The notes below the pieces were generated by a model, which was not told the DNA's origin, ran no database searches, and worked only from the letters and a program-made list of their open reading frames with translations. Shown piece by piece: positions 1 to 14,100 of a DNA stretch of 64,000 bases. The position numbers and the translations under genes are program-made. The stretch is from Glandiceps talaboti (Eukaryota; Hemichordata; Enteropneusta; Spengelidae). The DNA is taken from positions 21,229,676-21,293,675 of the forward strand of contig NC_135550.1 in the NCBI RefSeq assembly GCF_964340395.1, given 5' to 3'. Numbering within the stretch: the first letter of the stretch is position 1; every line of letters starts with the position of its first letter.

Positions 1-1264
1 GGCTTCACTTTAGCACAGGGTTCTCAACAAACAAAGTATTGTTTGTATGTGTGTAGTCACTTTGTTGGAATGTAGCTGTAGCTTCAAGTCATTGGCACAT
101 ATGCCATTGTTTTTTCAACAAATTGGTAGCAACTTATTGAGTTGCAGACCACTTTGTTGCCTAGAGTTAAAGTGTTGATATTGTTCTCTAAAGACAGAGA
201 GCTCTACACATGTAGCTTTGAAATTCAGTGTTGACAGGCGACTACATCTTTAAAAAAATACAGAAATGTTTATTACCACAATTATAAATGTATCCAACAA
301 TTTATTGGACATCCTTAAGGGGATCACAGTGCAAAGTATACACTGAAAGGCATGTCAAACGCAGTCATATTTTATTTTTTAAATCAGACAGAATGACAGC
401 CACACCTGTAGAGTGTTTATCCATAGACCCTCCATTGTTTATCTAAGATTTGTTAGTATCAGTAAATATACAGAGAAAGGGGGAAATCTTGAGTAATATT
501 TGAGTTGTAGGTAGGATAAATTCAAGTTGTACATGTTAGACTATGTCCAAAGAAACAAAAAAACAACAATAAAGAATCACTAAATTTTCACTATCGTCAG
601 GGTGTATGTGGAATTGAAGGGATTATGTATGCAATTTTGTAAGTTGTAGGTTTGAACTTTCATATCAATGTAGTTTGATTAATAAAAATTTATTACTAAA
701 AATGTTATCACAGTGAACTCCTTATATAATGTAGTTCTGTCTGTCCCTTATGTTACTGCTGGTATGTATTTGTATGTATTAGTAGTATATTTGAGTAAGT
801 TATTGTAATTTGTAATTATTGGCAGCATGTATCAGTAGGTGTACTATATTGGATGTCCATTTGAGGCACCAAATGCAAAATATAGTATTTTTCAGTTGTT
901 GCTATGGGCATGGCCATGGTTGCCATGCACATTTGTAATTATATTTTAATGCTTTTTAATGGAACTACTAATTAGTATTATCTTTGTAATAGATAATGCC
1001 ATGTGGCTGTTGCTATGGGCATGATCTCTGTTGTTAGGGATATTTGTATTTACTAATTATTTATTATCTGTGCAATAGACTATCATTTCACTGTTGCCAT
1101 GGGCTGGTCTTAGTTGCTAGGTACATTTGTGCCAATTTTGTGAATGTTTGTTCACTTGACTACACACAACTGTTGTTATATTTGCAATTAATTCTGTCAA
1201 TATATCTGGAAATAATACATTTTCAGCTAGACACATCTGATCAAGTGATCATGTCCAGTCCCGC

Positions 1265-1600
1265 CTAAATAATTTCTGTCCCATCTGCCGGGTAGTTTTG
1301 AATTTGTAACAAAAAAAATGCAATTTTAATCCTCATTTGCCTATCAGTGATGAGGTCACCTTGTGTTATCAATTGTATTAAAATGTAGAAATCCCTAGAA
1401 ATATCAATTTTTGACCTAATTTGCATATCAACTTTGGGGAATAATGTCATGAACAATTCTTTATTTACGTGTAGATGGTCCTATGAACATCCCCGTCAAA
1501 TTTTAAACCAATCTTCCAAGTTGTTCTTCAATTCCAGTTTACAGACCAAATTTGCATATTGATAACTGGTTTGATCACTTTTGCTTGAGATAATTCACAA
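1265..1600 (-). repeat. Diverged tandem repeat with ATGCAAAT box, minus orientation
   Basis: Two related units lie here, with the octamer reverse complement ATTTGCAT at 1419-1426 and 1550-1557 (131 bp apart). Each is accompanied by phrases such as 'tgaggtca' and 'caattttt' that recur, inverted, at 46010-46520. This is therefore a dispersed repeat family present twice in the window in opposite orientations. Confidence 0.5.
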
Positions 1601-1673
1601 CTGTACACTATAAGAAACATCACCTTACAATATGAAGGCATTTAATGTTTGAAGTTAAGCCATTTATAAGAAC

Positions 1674-1700
1674 ACCCCCCCCCCCCCCCACACACACACA
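1674..1700. repeat. Poly-C followed by CA tract
   Basis: About sixteen C residues are followed directly by a short CA dinucleotide run. Simple sequence. Confidence 0.9.
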
Positions 1701-1970
1701 GATAGACTGTAAGATTTGTCATTTTGGCCATTTCACATTGAAGTGACAGTAATATTGGAGCAGCCACAATGACAAATCTTTCAGTGTAGCAAACTGACAG
1801 ACAGCAATGCCCTGACAGATAGACACACAGCCATATCCTGACAGGTAGACACACCCATATCCTGATAGACAGACACTTTACTAAGAGTATAATTCACATG
1901 TGGTCAAAATGAAACTATCAGTAGTCGTATGGTAGTGCAGCCACATTCATTGGTGTGTAGTCATTGGGAT

Positions 1971-2320
1971 ACATACACACACACACATACATACATACAT
2001 ACATACATACATACATACATACACACATACATACATACATACATACATACATACATACATACATACATACATACATACACACATACATACATACATACAC
2101 ACATACATACATACACACATACATACATACATACATACATACATACATACATACATACATACATACACACACATACATACGTACATACACACACATACAT
2201 ACGTACATACACACACATACATACATACATACATACATACATACACACATACATACATACATACATACATACATACATACATACATACATACATACATAC
2301 ACACACATACACACACACAT

Positions 2321-2354
<34 letters not shown>

Positions 2355-2662
2355 GCATGCACGCATGCACACACATACATACATACATACATACATACAT
2401 ACATACATACATACATACATACATACATACATACATACATACATACATACATACATACATACATACATACATACATACATACATACATACATACATACAT
2501 ACATACATACATACATACATACATACAAACATACATACATACATACATACATACACCCCTCCCTACATACATACATACATACATACATACATACATACAT
2601 ACATACATACATACATACATACATACATACATACATACATACATACATACATACATACATGT
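1971..2662. repeat. (CATA)n tetranucleotide microsatellite, about 690 bp
   Basis: Nearly uninterrupted CATA units with short CA-rich interruptions, GCATGCACGCATGCA near 2354-2368 and a CCCCTCCC break near 2556. Period 4 does not divide into codons, so several frames on both strands stay open and give Tyr-Ile-His-Thr or Met-Tyr-Val-Cys repeats. These are artefacts and not genes. Confidence 0.97.
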
Positions 2663-4916
2663 GTTATTGCAAGTATAGAACAAAATGTCTATCAACTGAA
2701 ATCATTTTATAATCCTCAACAATTTGATATCTTTTTCTTTTCTGATACATGTACATGTAATTGTTTGGTTGTCATAATATAGAATGAAGAAATGGACAAG
2801 CATGAGCAATGTACCATTTCATACCAGTACTGCTCTTATACTATTTAATACCTATAGCAGACCTTTTGAATTCCCTTGATTAAAGCTAGACGTACATGCA
2901 TATGTACAAGTATCGATATCAAACCTGATATTTTGGAATATTGTTTTATTGTTGCTTTTGTGAAACATCATACATGTATTTCTGTCACCTTGTATCCATT
3001 TGCCATGACAAATTATTCAAGTCAACACTGCAATAAATTTATACTATAGTTGTCATGGCAACAAATGAGATGGATCTGTCGTTGATCCCTGTGATAAGTC
3101 AGGTGACTGTTGCTATGGGAGACGTGTCAACTGAATCCTGTGTCAACTGAAATGTAGGACAAATCCATTCATGCTAGTGTGAAGGAGTAAAATCCTCTGA
3201 ATTTTTGAGTGAATGAATGAGGACAATGTACATTACTTTTTAAGGGAAAGAAGAAGGAAAACAGCAGGTTGTGAAAGGGATGTAAAATGCATGAAATGGA
3301 CATAAAAAAACCTGAGCAAATACAAATGTACATCATGTGGTATATTTGTTACCATGGTATATACATATTAATTTCTATATTACAGGAATTTCAATACTAG
3401 GTGTGTTTCTGAAATAGGCAATAAATTGTACATAACAGTCAGGACTGATCTTAAACAGTTGTTCAGTCAGGATCATTTATGTCACATCAAATCATACATC
3501 TTCAGGGACATCAGAAATGAAATTTCATTAGATTGTGCATAAAAAGGCACTGTCGACACCATTCATAGTGAATGTTATTACTTCTAGTCATAAATATACA
3601 CAGACAGATCTAATCAACTTAATGTGTTATTCTTTAATTTACATGTTGAGTCTGTTTGGAGATATGCATACATGTTTGAAAACAATATCTCGTTAAAACC
3701 CACAAGTGTATCACTCAATAATGTCCATATATGATGTTGATGTATGGTTTTGTGTTGATTATTACATGTTTACATTATTAATGATTAATTTTCTTTCCCT
3801 TTGTGTCTATTTTCAATATGTTGCTATTAATTTTCCTAAATTAACCATTAAGTATATTTATCCTTATATATGTATATTTATACATAGAACAATGAAGTAT
3901 ACAGTTTGATAGGGTGCATTGTCCTGTTTATAGAAGTATCTTGTAATTTTAGTTTTATGTTGCAATCAGATGAAATTAAAACTGAAACTATGACCATAAC
4001 AAAAGAAGAAAGCCAGGGGTAATGAATACAGTGCCGTGAGTAGATAACTGTTGTTGGCCTGTGAGGGCAGTTGTCACCATAGCAATGTCAGCGTTGAGCA
4101 CAAAGGCATGGCATGTGGTGTCTGTCATGTCAGATTGCTAGAGCTGATGGGAAATGTTCCTTGGAATGACTGCACGGTTCTAGAAGTATATTGAACTGGT
4201 GATGATGCAAGCATGTCAGAATAAGGACAAAAATCACTGTACCCATCAAAAGTCTGAAAATACTAATTATTGCAGTATGTGTTAATTACTGTAATTAACA
4301 CATACATGTACCACAGTAGGGTGTTGATTTGAATGTTTTTTAGGAAATCCTCAAAGGAAATATCAAATTATTTTCTCACAATCAAAAAGCTGGAAACAAT
4401 AGTTAAGGTGTAGATAATTATTTGTTGATACTCATGCTGTTCCTCTCAATCCAAAATACATCTCTCCAATCATCAAATCTAGAGTGTTACTGACCAATGT
4501 CCTGAGATCTCTTGTGAAAAAAATTCCAGGGAAAGTAGTGCTGTATTAACAGCTCAATGATTGTAAAATTGACAGAAATTTGTCATGAAATGGTCATTTA
4601 GAAGTAATTATTTTACTTGTGACTCTTAACCTTTTTATCAATAATCCTAAACTTAGTGAAAAATGACCAACTGTCTCAGGAATAACTTGAGTGATGGTAG
4701 TTGATGATATTTTTTTTAGACTTTTAAATGATTGGTTGGTTATTTGATTTAAAAAGCCCAATCCGAATCATTGTATTATATCCTTGCATATCTTATAATG
4801 AAGTACACATTTCTAATTTTAAATGTATACAACACAAAGATATCTTGAATAACAGACTTAACCTTCACTGAAGTATGATCCAAATGTAAATCCAAATCTT
4901 GTTTGTTTTCTTCCAG

Positions 4917-5110
4917 GCGCTTGAGGAGCCCAATGACAAAGGGGTACCACCAATTGTATATGCCATCCAACAAGGCCACCTAGACAGTTGTGAAGTATTA
5001 GTTTCCACTGGAGTTGATGTGAATAAAAGAGAAGAGAATGATGCTGGCAAGACAGCATTACACTGTGCAATAGAGAGTAATAGACTGGACTTGGTAGAAT
5101 TCTTATTGAG
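4917..5110 (+). CDS. Ankyrin gene exon A
   Basis: Acceptor TTCTTCCAG, donor AG|GTAAGA. Enters in phase 0 and leaves after two bases of a codon. Codes residues 1-64 of the recovered protein, ankyrin repeats 1 and most of 2 (GKTALHCAIE). Because it begins in mid-repeat without a convincing Met, an upstream exon is required. Confidence 0.88.
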
Positions 5111-8100
5111 GTAAGAAATGTCTTACAAGTTAGAATTTAGCATTGACTTGTTTCTACCGAAAGAACAGCAAAGCATACAGCGTATCCATTTGTTTCATGA
5201 AAGTGAGTTGTTGTAGTCTACCTTCTGTTTGTTTTGGTTTAACAGTTTTGCATTTCAAAGAGAATCCATTCACTACAGTTGTTAGCAAACATGCCTTGTT
5301 AGATGGAGAATTTCTAAATACCCAATACACAGTCATGTAATGTATGCATATGTAGTCCTAGTGCATTCTTAGCACTGCACTTACTCAAAAAATACTGAGG
5401 CCATATACATATGCATCTCAGTGTTCTACATTAACTGTGAAACAAATGGTGAGATCCATTTACAAGCTCTGTTGCTCAACCAAACATGTTAAGGGGAGCA
5501 GACCAAGACCAAACGTGTTAGTTATTTTTAAGTGTATTTTCTATCACGCAAGGTTCATCACCATGACAGATATCTGGATATTTTGTTTATCGAACATGGC
5601 TAAGTTGTGTTATTTGATGGCAATGATACAAGATATACTAGAGTACATGTATTAATACTAGGTGCGTTAATAGTCTTTTTATGACATGAAAGCTGTCTAT
5701 ATATATTCCCAAAGACTGTACAATCTAAGTAAGAGTAAAATCAGAGATTATTAGTCCATCCAGGTGAACAGTTTTGCTTACTATATCAACAGAGTTGTTA
5801 GTTTAGCCAGATGTACAGCCTTTCTAAATACTATATCTATAGATCAGCTATGTGTCCAACTTTCTGCACTATGTCGACAAAATTAATATTTTAGCCAAGT
5901 GTACAGCTTAGCTTAAATACTCTGTCTACAGTTCAGCCACTTGTACAGCATTACTTACTCTGTCTACAGTTCAGCCAGCCACCTGTATGTACAACATTAC
6001 TTACTCTGTCTACAATTCAGCCACTTGTACAGCATTACTTACTCTGTCTACAGTTCAGCCACTTGTACAACATTACTTACTCTGTCTACAGTTCAGCCAT
6101 TTGTACAGCATTACTTGTGCTATCTACAGTTCAGCCAGGTGTACAGCTTTGCTAACATGCTAACAATATCTGCATAGTTAGTTCAACCAGGTGTACAACT
6201 TTGTCTACTCTATCTACAGCACTGCAAGTACAGCTATGTGTACAGCTTTGCTTACTTTATCTACAGAATTACTTGTTCAGCCAGGTGTGCAGCTTGGTTA
6301 ACAGTATCTGCATAGTTTCAGCCAAGTGTACATCTCAGCTTACTCTATCCACATTTAAGGCTTAGAATATTAACAGAATTATTACTGGGGTAGTCATATT
6401 CAAGTTTTTGTTATCTTTGTCTAGTTCATTTGCTGTTAGGGTGGTCAAAATAACATCCAATACACAAACTATAATCACTAACCTTGTATCACATCATGTC
6501 AACAGGGTATTGTATGTACCAGGTGGTACTAGGATCTATGATACAGTGTACCTTTGAGCTAAGTGTTTTGTAATGTGATATATCAAATGAATAAAAGACT
6601 AAAAGTAGAAGGCTCAGGAGCTGTACCCCTTTGGAAGTGGAAGGACTGTTCTCTTACTATGTACAATGTAATGATGTATGTTACAGTTTTGTGCAGATAA
6701 ATGGCTACCTTTTGTCGGTTTTGTATCAGTGAAATGTAGAAATATTATAGAAATGGAGACTTGCTTTTATAACTTGATTATATTCATAACAAGATGTATA
6801 TGTACAATTACATGGTACCACTTGGCAGTCAAGCAAATGGTGCCATTGATCACAAAACAGTAGCAACTAATGAGCTAAATATACTAGGCAACAGAGAAAT
6901 AGTACACATGTAAACTTCTAAATACATGTACTGGAGTTGTCTATCAAGTGTCTGCCATGGAGAATGAGTTAACTGGTAGTGTGACACCAGATGGAAATTC
7001 TAACAATGATCCTAAACTGGTACTATGCTATCAAATCTTAGTGATACAAAAAGTACATGTATGTATGCATTTGTTCCAAGTACATGCATATATGAATAGC
7101 AACATGGTATGGTCATAAAGGTATCTAGGGCGAGTGGGTTCACTCTGAATGGACTAACTGTCTTGTTGTTTTCACAGTTGTAATGAGTTGAACTATAGGT
7201 ATTACAAGCAATGAACAAAAGAGAGGAATTTTCAAATGCATGCAATTGTTAGTTCTAGTACAAGTGAATGCAGTTATAAGTAAATGAATCTGTGGGGTTG
7301 AAGAATGTGAAAAGAGATATGTCTGGCAAGAGTACATAATACCTATTGTAGGTGAGTTATCAACAAAGAAAGCAGTTTATAAAGATGTAAAAAAAGAGTG
7401 GAAAAGTCGGCCAAGTGGAAATATGTTAGCTAGCAGCAACCGAACTGTAGGAGGAGGAGTGTCAGCCAAGTAGAGTCCATGTACATGTAGTTAACAGTGA
7501 CCAAACTGTTGGAGGGGAAGAAATAGCCAGCTGGAGCCCATTCATTCAGCATCAACTGAACTGTTAGAGGGGAAAAGTCAACCAAGCGGAGTCCGGACTC
7601 CATGATGTAGCTAGCAGCAACCAGACTATAGATTTGGCCAAGTGGATTCCATGTAGTTAGCAGCAACTGAAGCGTAGGTGCACACATGTTAATTGCATAA
7701 TCAGCTGTAGGTTATTGAGAAAGTTTAGATATGTAAATAGAGTTACCATGGTTGCAAGTGTGGTAAGTAAGCCATGTGGAACTGAAGGGTGTGCATGCTT
7801 TTGAAAACATCAGCAAATCCTTTGTATTGGTAGTACTTGTACTTGTAAATAGAAACTGAACTTGCTTCACTGGTCAACCGATATGGCATTATCACAGCTA
7901 TACATACACATTACCCATGTGTGGAAAAAAACATGGTTGGCATAGAGACATCAAAATGTAGTTCAATTAATTTGTGACAATTGATAAACCCTCAGATATA
8001 ATCACAGGATTGGTGAAATTTAGAACTGAAAATGTAAACAGCTACATAACAAACCTGAATGTGGAGGAAAATTCCCTGAAAACATACACATCTTGAATGA

Positions 8101-11100
8101 CATTACCTATATACCACCACCCCTAAATGTACATGTACCTCCTCCCCACCACACAAACCCATGTTGACAGATATTGCCCCACCTCCAGAACACAAATCCA
8201 CCCTGTCAGACATAATACTATTAAGTTGAATGGAATATGTGTTCTTGACACATCTGTATAGTGTGCGTGTAATCAAAGATCTCTAGAATCATAGACATTG
8301 GAGAGAGATGTCTCTGCTAGAATGTTCATAAATTTACAATGATTCAATTTGAAATAGATATTTGACAAATTGTGTACTAAAGTACATGCCACCATGTAGG
8401 GATGTAAATATTACAGTGATACTATATATCTAGAAAGACAAATGACCTCGATGATATGTCATGCATACGAAATGTCATCACAAAAAAACCCATCAAGATA
8501 ATGTACATGTATAACATCTATGGAACTGTTAGCAAGGCCAAACTTTGAGTAATTACAATGTATAGCCAGAATAGCTGTATTCTAATCCTGTGGGATTTAG
8601 TATTAATCAACTTCGTTGCTATGGGATCATGCTCACATAAAAATTCCGTATTATATTTTGCTTTTGTTTGCTTTACATTATTTCATCTTATGAGTGAAAG
8701 AAAGCAAAAGATACTGCTGTCGAAATGGGAGGTAAAGACTATTTTTTCTCTTTAAATTGTACAATTTGATTGGAATTAATTGTTATCATGTAAACATGGT
8801 GATTTGAAATATTCTATATTAAATTTCCATCAATGCAGATTATTTCAACTGATTATATACATTGAAGGAACACTCACTAGAGTATGAACAGAGTCTATTC
8901 ATAACAAGAGGACAACAACAAATGTCATCATTTTGTACTCAGCTTCATCAAGACTTGCAGATGTGAGATGTTTGTCGTACTCGGAGTGTCGAGTTTGACA
9001 ATTGTTAAATACATTAATACTAAATAATGTGTTATATTATGAACTAATGACATTTTAGTTATTATAAAGATACATAAGTAATGACGTAGGAACCTAATGT
9101 GAAACCTAACATGCAAATGAAGCACCAACTGATTAGGACTCAAGGACTCCAGATATTCAAATGAAGCACCAACTGATTAGGACTCAAAGACTCCAGATAT
9201 TCAAATGAAGTACCAACTGATTAGGACTCAAGGACTCCAGATATTCAAATGAGTACCAACTGGTTAGGACTCAAGGACTCCAGATATTCAAATGAGCACC
9301 AACTGGTTAGGACTCAAGGACTCCAGATATTCAAATGAAGCACCAACTGATTAGGACTCAAGGACTCCAGATATTCAAATGAAGCACCAACTGATTAGGG
9401 CTCAATGACTCCAGATATTCAAATGAGCACCAACTGGTTAGGACTCAAGGACTCCAGATATTCAAATGAAGTACCAACTGGTTAGGACTCAAGGACTCCA
9501 GATATTCAAATGAAGTACCAACTGGTTAGGACTCAAGGACTCCAGATATTCAAATGAAGCACCAACTGATTAGGACTCAATGACTCCAGATATTCAAATG
9601 AAGCACCAACTGATTAGGACTCAAGGATTCCAGATATTCAAATGAACACCAACTGATTAGGGCTCAAGGACTCCAGATATTCAAATGAAGCACCAACTGA
9701 TTAGGACTCAAAGACTCCAGATATTCAAACGAGTACCAACTGATTAGGACTAAAGGACTCCAGATATTCAAATGAAGCACCAACTGATTAGGGCTCAAGG
9801 ACTCCAGATATTCAAATGAAGCACCAAATTATTAGGGCTCAAGGACTCCAGAAATGTAAATGCAGCACCAATGGAATAGGGTTCAAATATGTCAGATATG
9901 CAAATTAAGCAACCCCCCCCCCCCCCCCCCCCCCTTCCAAATTAAATTATTTAGATTGGTATCACACTAGGACAATAGTCAATACAATATTTTCCAGGTT
10001 TTAAACCCTTATATTAATGTCTTTATTGCAGTGCCAGTTATACTTTGATTCTCCTTCTGTGTTTTACCAAAATTACTGGTTTATTATGCAAATCAATCAC
10101 ATTTCAATCACATTGCTTTGGAATAAATGTCATCATAGTGGAATTAAAAAATGATTTTACAAATGAGAATTTCTACTAAAAACAACAACATCTTTTCAAA
10201 CAATGAAACTTTAACAATAAGATAAGAAATATCAAAATAATGCCTTGATAAAAACAAAATGTTTGCATTTGAATTTAGACTTGTTGAAAAAGCCCATTGA
10301 TGTGTGAACTAGTGTAAGAATCAAGCCGATTTTGTATTTATTTACCATGCATAGATACATACATTTAAGTTATTACCAATTGTATATTTGTGGAACTAGC
10401 TTATTAATTCATTAATTTTACTGATCGGTGGTAGGTATTCAGTTTCATTTTTCTATCAAATCTCATGGTGACACTTCAAATAAAGAATATATTGAATAGT
10501 TCAATGTCATCATGTTGTCATAGAATATAATATTTCTCAATTCCTATGGAACCAAAATATCATCCATAATTCATAAGAACATTGTGGAGTTTAGCATCAT
10601 ATTTCTTTGTGTCCCACTGTGTAATTGATTTGTGTTTACCATTTATATCAATACTAAGAGTGTAGGAGGGCTATCCTGTGTGTTTTGTTCAATGACTCCA
10701 ACTGTGTAATCAATGATAGAATAGATTTTTATAGAGAGTTGTGTGTACAGATTTTTTAACCCATGCATGGCACAACAGAGAAAATTGCTCCTCAATCGAT
10801 CAAAAGATGGATTTTTTCAGTGAAATTGCCTGAAGAGAAGGATTACTGTACCTCACTTACACACAAATATATAGGTCTGCAAAAGCATACAAAATTAGCC
10901 ATTGTGATCGTGTACAGTTGGTAGCTTGGTTGCTACGACAACACTTCTCTTTGACTAAAGCTTTTGGTAACATATGCTACTGGTACATACACTCCATTGA
11001 ATAAACAGTTCAATAGAATGAGTGTTGAGTCCAAGATATGATTAATCCTATTCCAATTGGCCCTGAGCTGAGAGGCTGAAAATACAAAGGGGGTATGGAA

Positions 11101-14100
11101 AAGTGCAACACAATGTATGACCAACACAAGACATGTGATAAGGAGTGTAGCTAGAATATAGTCATGTTTAGTAAATCAGGAGAAGGGTAGAGAGCCACCA
11201 AAGTTTAATATAGATTTTGGTGTCACCAATAATTTTGAAAATAATGTCTTGCCAGTGCCACTGTGAAAAGATGGAAGTAAACTTGAAAAAATGATATTAG
11301 AAGTCTTCAATATTATGGCAGTTGTTTAGAATACAGGAAAAAAACCAATTTAGTTCTGAAAATTCCTTGATTATCCTTGAATGGAATTTACAATGTGAGA
11401 TTATGAAAATCTCGACAATAGCCTTAACTTGTAGGTCAAGTTTGTAGTGTATTTCTGACGACATGACTGCACTACAAATATGATATAGGATTGTGGAGAA
11501 TACAATCTTGTAACTATAGTTACATGAATTCACCTTTAATAAACCATCAATTTCATGTTAAATTTTTTTCCTGTATGTTTTGTCTTCAGTCATGAAGCGA
11601 GAGTTGACATAATAGATGCCAACAACCTTACTGCTGTGGACCTGTCCTGTATGTGTCAGGATGCCAACCACTTGGAGACAATCATCAGACATCTTAAAGA
11701 CAAGAAAATGAACACACTCAGTGTACCCAATGAAAGAGGTATTACGCCGTTAATGATTGCTTGTCAGAAGGGTAACAATGATCAGGTCAAGCTACTTATT
11801 AAAGAAGGGGTAAGTCAAAGCTTCTCGTTGTTATCAAATTTTCGTATCACTACTTATGGTGTGGTGCTCCAACATTTTTTGCAGCAGGAGTGCAACATTT
11901 TGAGAACCAGAACCATGCCACCGATTGTAAATAAATTAAAGACAGAAATGTCATTGTGAAACTTTTTCAGATATGTCAAAATTAAAATATATGTCTTATT
12001 CTCAGGTAATGGATTGCATTGAAAATAAGTAAAATATTCATAAGATAATATTTTTCTTACGTTAAGATTTTCATGAAACTTGTTCTTTTAAAAATGAGTG
12101 AAAGAATTTGTACAGTAAAAAGTTTGGGTTCATTGCGAAGTATTTGGGGTATAGAGCTCAATAAATTGCCTTTTAACTTTCAGTCTCTGTGTGACCATGA
12201 GAAATCAAGATACACCAGACTTTGTTTATCGTTTATCGTTTATTTGAGTACACGTAACAAAACCTTGAGGAGCTGTTAATGGTACAAAACATAAAGGAAA
12301 ATAATAACAAAACTAATAAACTATCTAAAAGAAGTATTGTTAATATGTTTATACAGCCAGTCTATCATAATTGTCATATTTAGTTATTTTTATATTGAAA
12401 TTTATACAATTTATAAATAGCATACAGTTAACAATCATTGAAAGTGTTTCCACTTTGGATCTTAGCAGAAAGCATTTTGTATGTAGATTCAGCATTGTGT
12501 ACCACAGAGGGGGTATCACTCCTGTTTGGAATGCATGATTGTCTAAATTGACACAGGGTACATATTTTGTACATTATGTGTAATGAAACCTTTATACACC
12601 ACCTATATGCTACAGCACCTTATCCAGATAATCATACAAACAGTATGACTTCATGCTGCCAAAGTGATAATGATAAATGGTGGTAGCATTGACGTAGGTA
12701 TAATCCATCCTACAAATTCATAAAATTTCAAATATATAAACCATACAAAAAATGGCATATACTATTGTGGTATGATGTAGATATGATTGACTGTAATTTT
12801 GTCATATTCTTATTAATAACTTACAGGTCCCTATAGATACAAGATGTAACAAAGGCAAGACAGCATTGCATTACACAGTAGAAAATAAAGACGCCAATTG
12901 CACCGAAGCCCTACTAGAAGCTGATTCTAAAATTGCTGATATCAGAGACAATGATGGCCATACAGCATTACATCTAGCCACCATTGGTGCCAACAAAGTC
13001 GTCATTTCAGTACTCATTAAATATGCAGATATCAATGGTACCGACCAAGAGAAACATACACCAATACATTGGGCCACAGGTAAGCAAACAGCTGATATAC
13101 GCCGATACATTAGACCACAGATAGGCATACTATAGTCAAGCACACACCGATACATTGTCCACAGGTAGGCATACTGCTAATATTCACCAATACATTGTCC
13201 ACAGGTAGGCTTTTTGTTCACTCTGTAGTCCATCGTGGGATAACAGTCATGTATGTAGTCAGTGTGTCTTTCAGTTTCAGTCTGCACTATCTATCCTGAG
13301 AGGTAACAATTTCTTTTTGAGAGTGTATCTCTCACTCTAAAACAATAGATTGACATAATAATTCATTTCAATGAGTTGACATGCATTGATTTTTATTAAC
13401 AGTTTGTGGTCATGGGGAGTTGATAGAATTTCTGATTCAAAATGGTGCCAATGCATCCCTGCCTGATGTACATGATGCCTACCCAATGCACTATGCAGCA
13501 CAGATGTGTGGTGATCCCCAAATACAACACATTGGAATACGTTGTTTGAAATCACTGGTGAAGAGTGGAGTTGCCATCGACTGCAAGGACAATAATGGAC
13601 GCCAACCGTTGCTATGGGCAGCCAGTGCTGGCAGTAGTGCTGCTTGTGTGATGTTGTGTAATGCAGGAGCTGATGTACATGCTGTAGATAAGGACAGACT
13701 TACTGGTAAGAGTGAAGATTTCTTATACTAGTTTGTATAATAGAGAATTTGTAGTTGAGTAATACAGGAAACGTGTGGAAATTGGAACATAACACCAAAA
13801 GCCAGAAGTCATATTTAGGAAATTGCAGTCACATTCAAAATGTTATATTATTGTTAAACATATAGTTTTGAAGTAGAATTATTTCAACTGAGTGGTTTGC
13901 TGGACATTTTGAAAAGCGCCCTCTAGTGGTGTAACCTTTGTTGACATTATTCAGTTTACAGACAGCAAAGAAAAGTGCCAATTTAGGAACATGAAATTTT
14001 AGAAATCTACAGTTTGTTCTTTAACATAGAGTATCATTAAAGGATCATTATTTAACTAGAAATGTGACATCAGTGAATTTGCTTGTATTGCATTTGTCTT

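Larger units (their letters stand above)
1..4916. other. Non-coding flank upstream of the first recognised ankyrin exon
   Basis: I find no exon here. The first recognised ankyrin exon at 4917 starts in phase 0 and in mid-protein, so at least one earlier exon must exist, either in this stretch and too short to recognise or outside the window. The stretch is AT-rich and holds a C/CA tract at 1674-1700, a diverged repeat at 1265-1600 and a long CATA tract at 1971-2662. Confidence 0.6.
5111..11589 (+). other. Ankyrin gene intron A (6.5 kb)
   Basis: Phases match across this intron, so no exon needs to be missing. It holds three tandem arrays (about 5750-6350, 7395-7680, 9108-9860) and a poly-C run at 9913-9934. 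The rest is unremarkable AT-rich DNA; short open frames here have no protein character. Confidence 0.7.

Noticed and set aside
1918-2782. Several open frames of 115-272 codons on both strands with Tyr-Ile-His-Thr or Met-Tyr-Val-Cys repeats
   Set aside because: They are translations of a CATA tetranucleotide tract, which lacks stops in many frames; the same happens at 36538-37049.
3070-3102. Possible first coding exon of the ankyrin gene (ATG, eleven codons, CAG|GTGACT, phase 0)
   Set aside because: The phase fits exon A, but eleven codons with a poor donor are expected by chance several times in 4.9 kb. Left unannotated.
5143-5340. Sixty-codon frames on both strands just after ankyrin exon A
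   Set aside because: No splice phase match or recognisable protein; AT-rich intron with chance openness.
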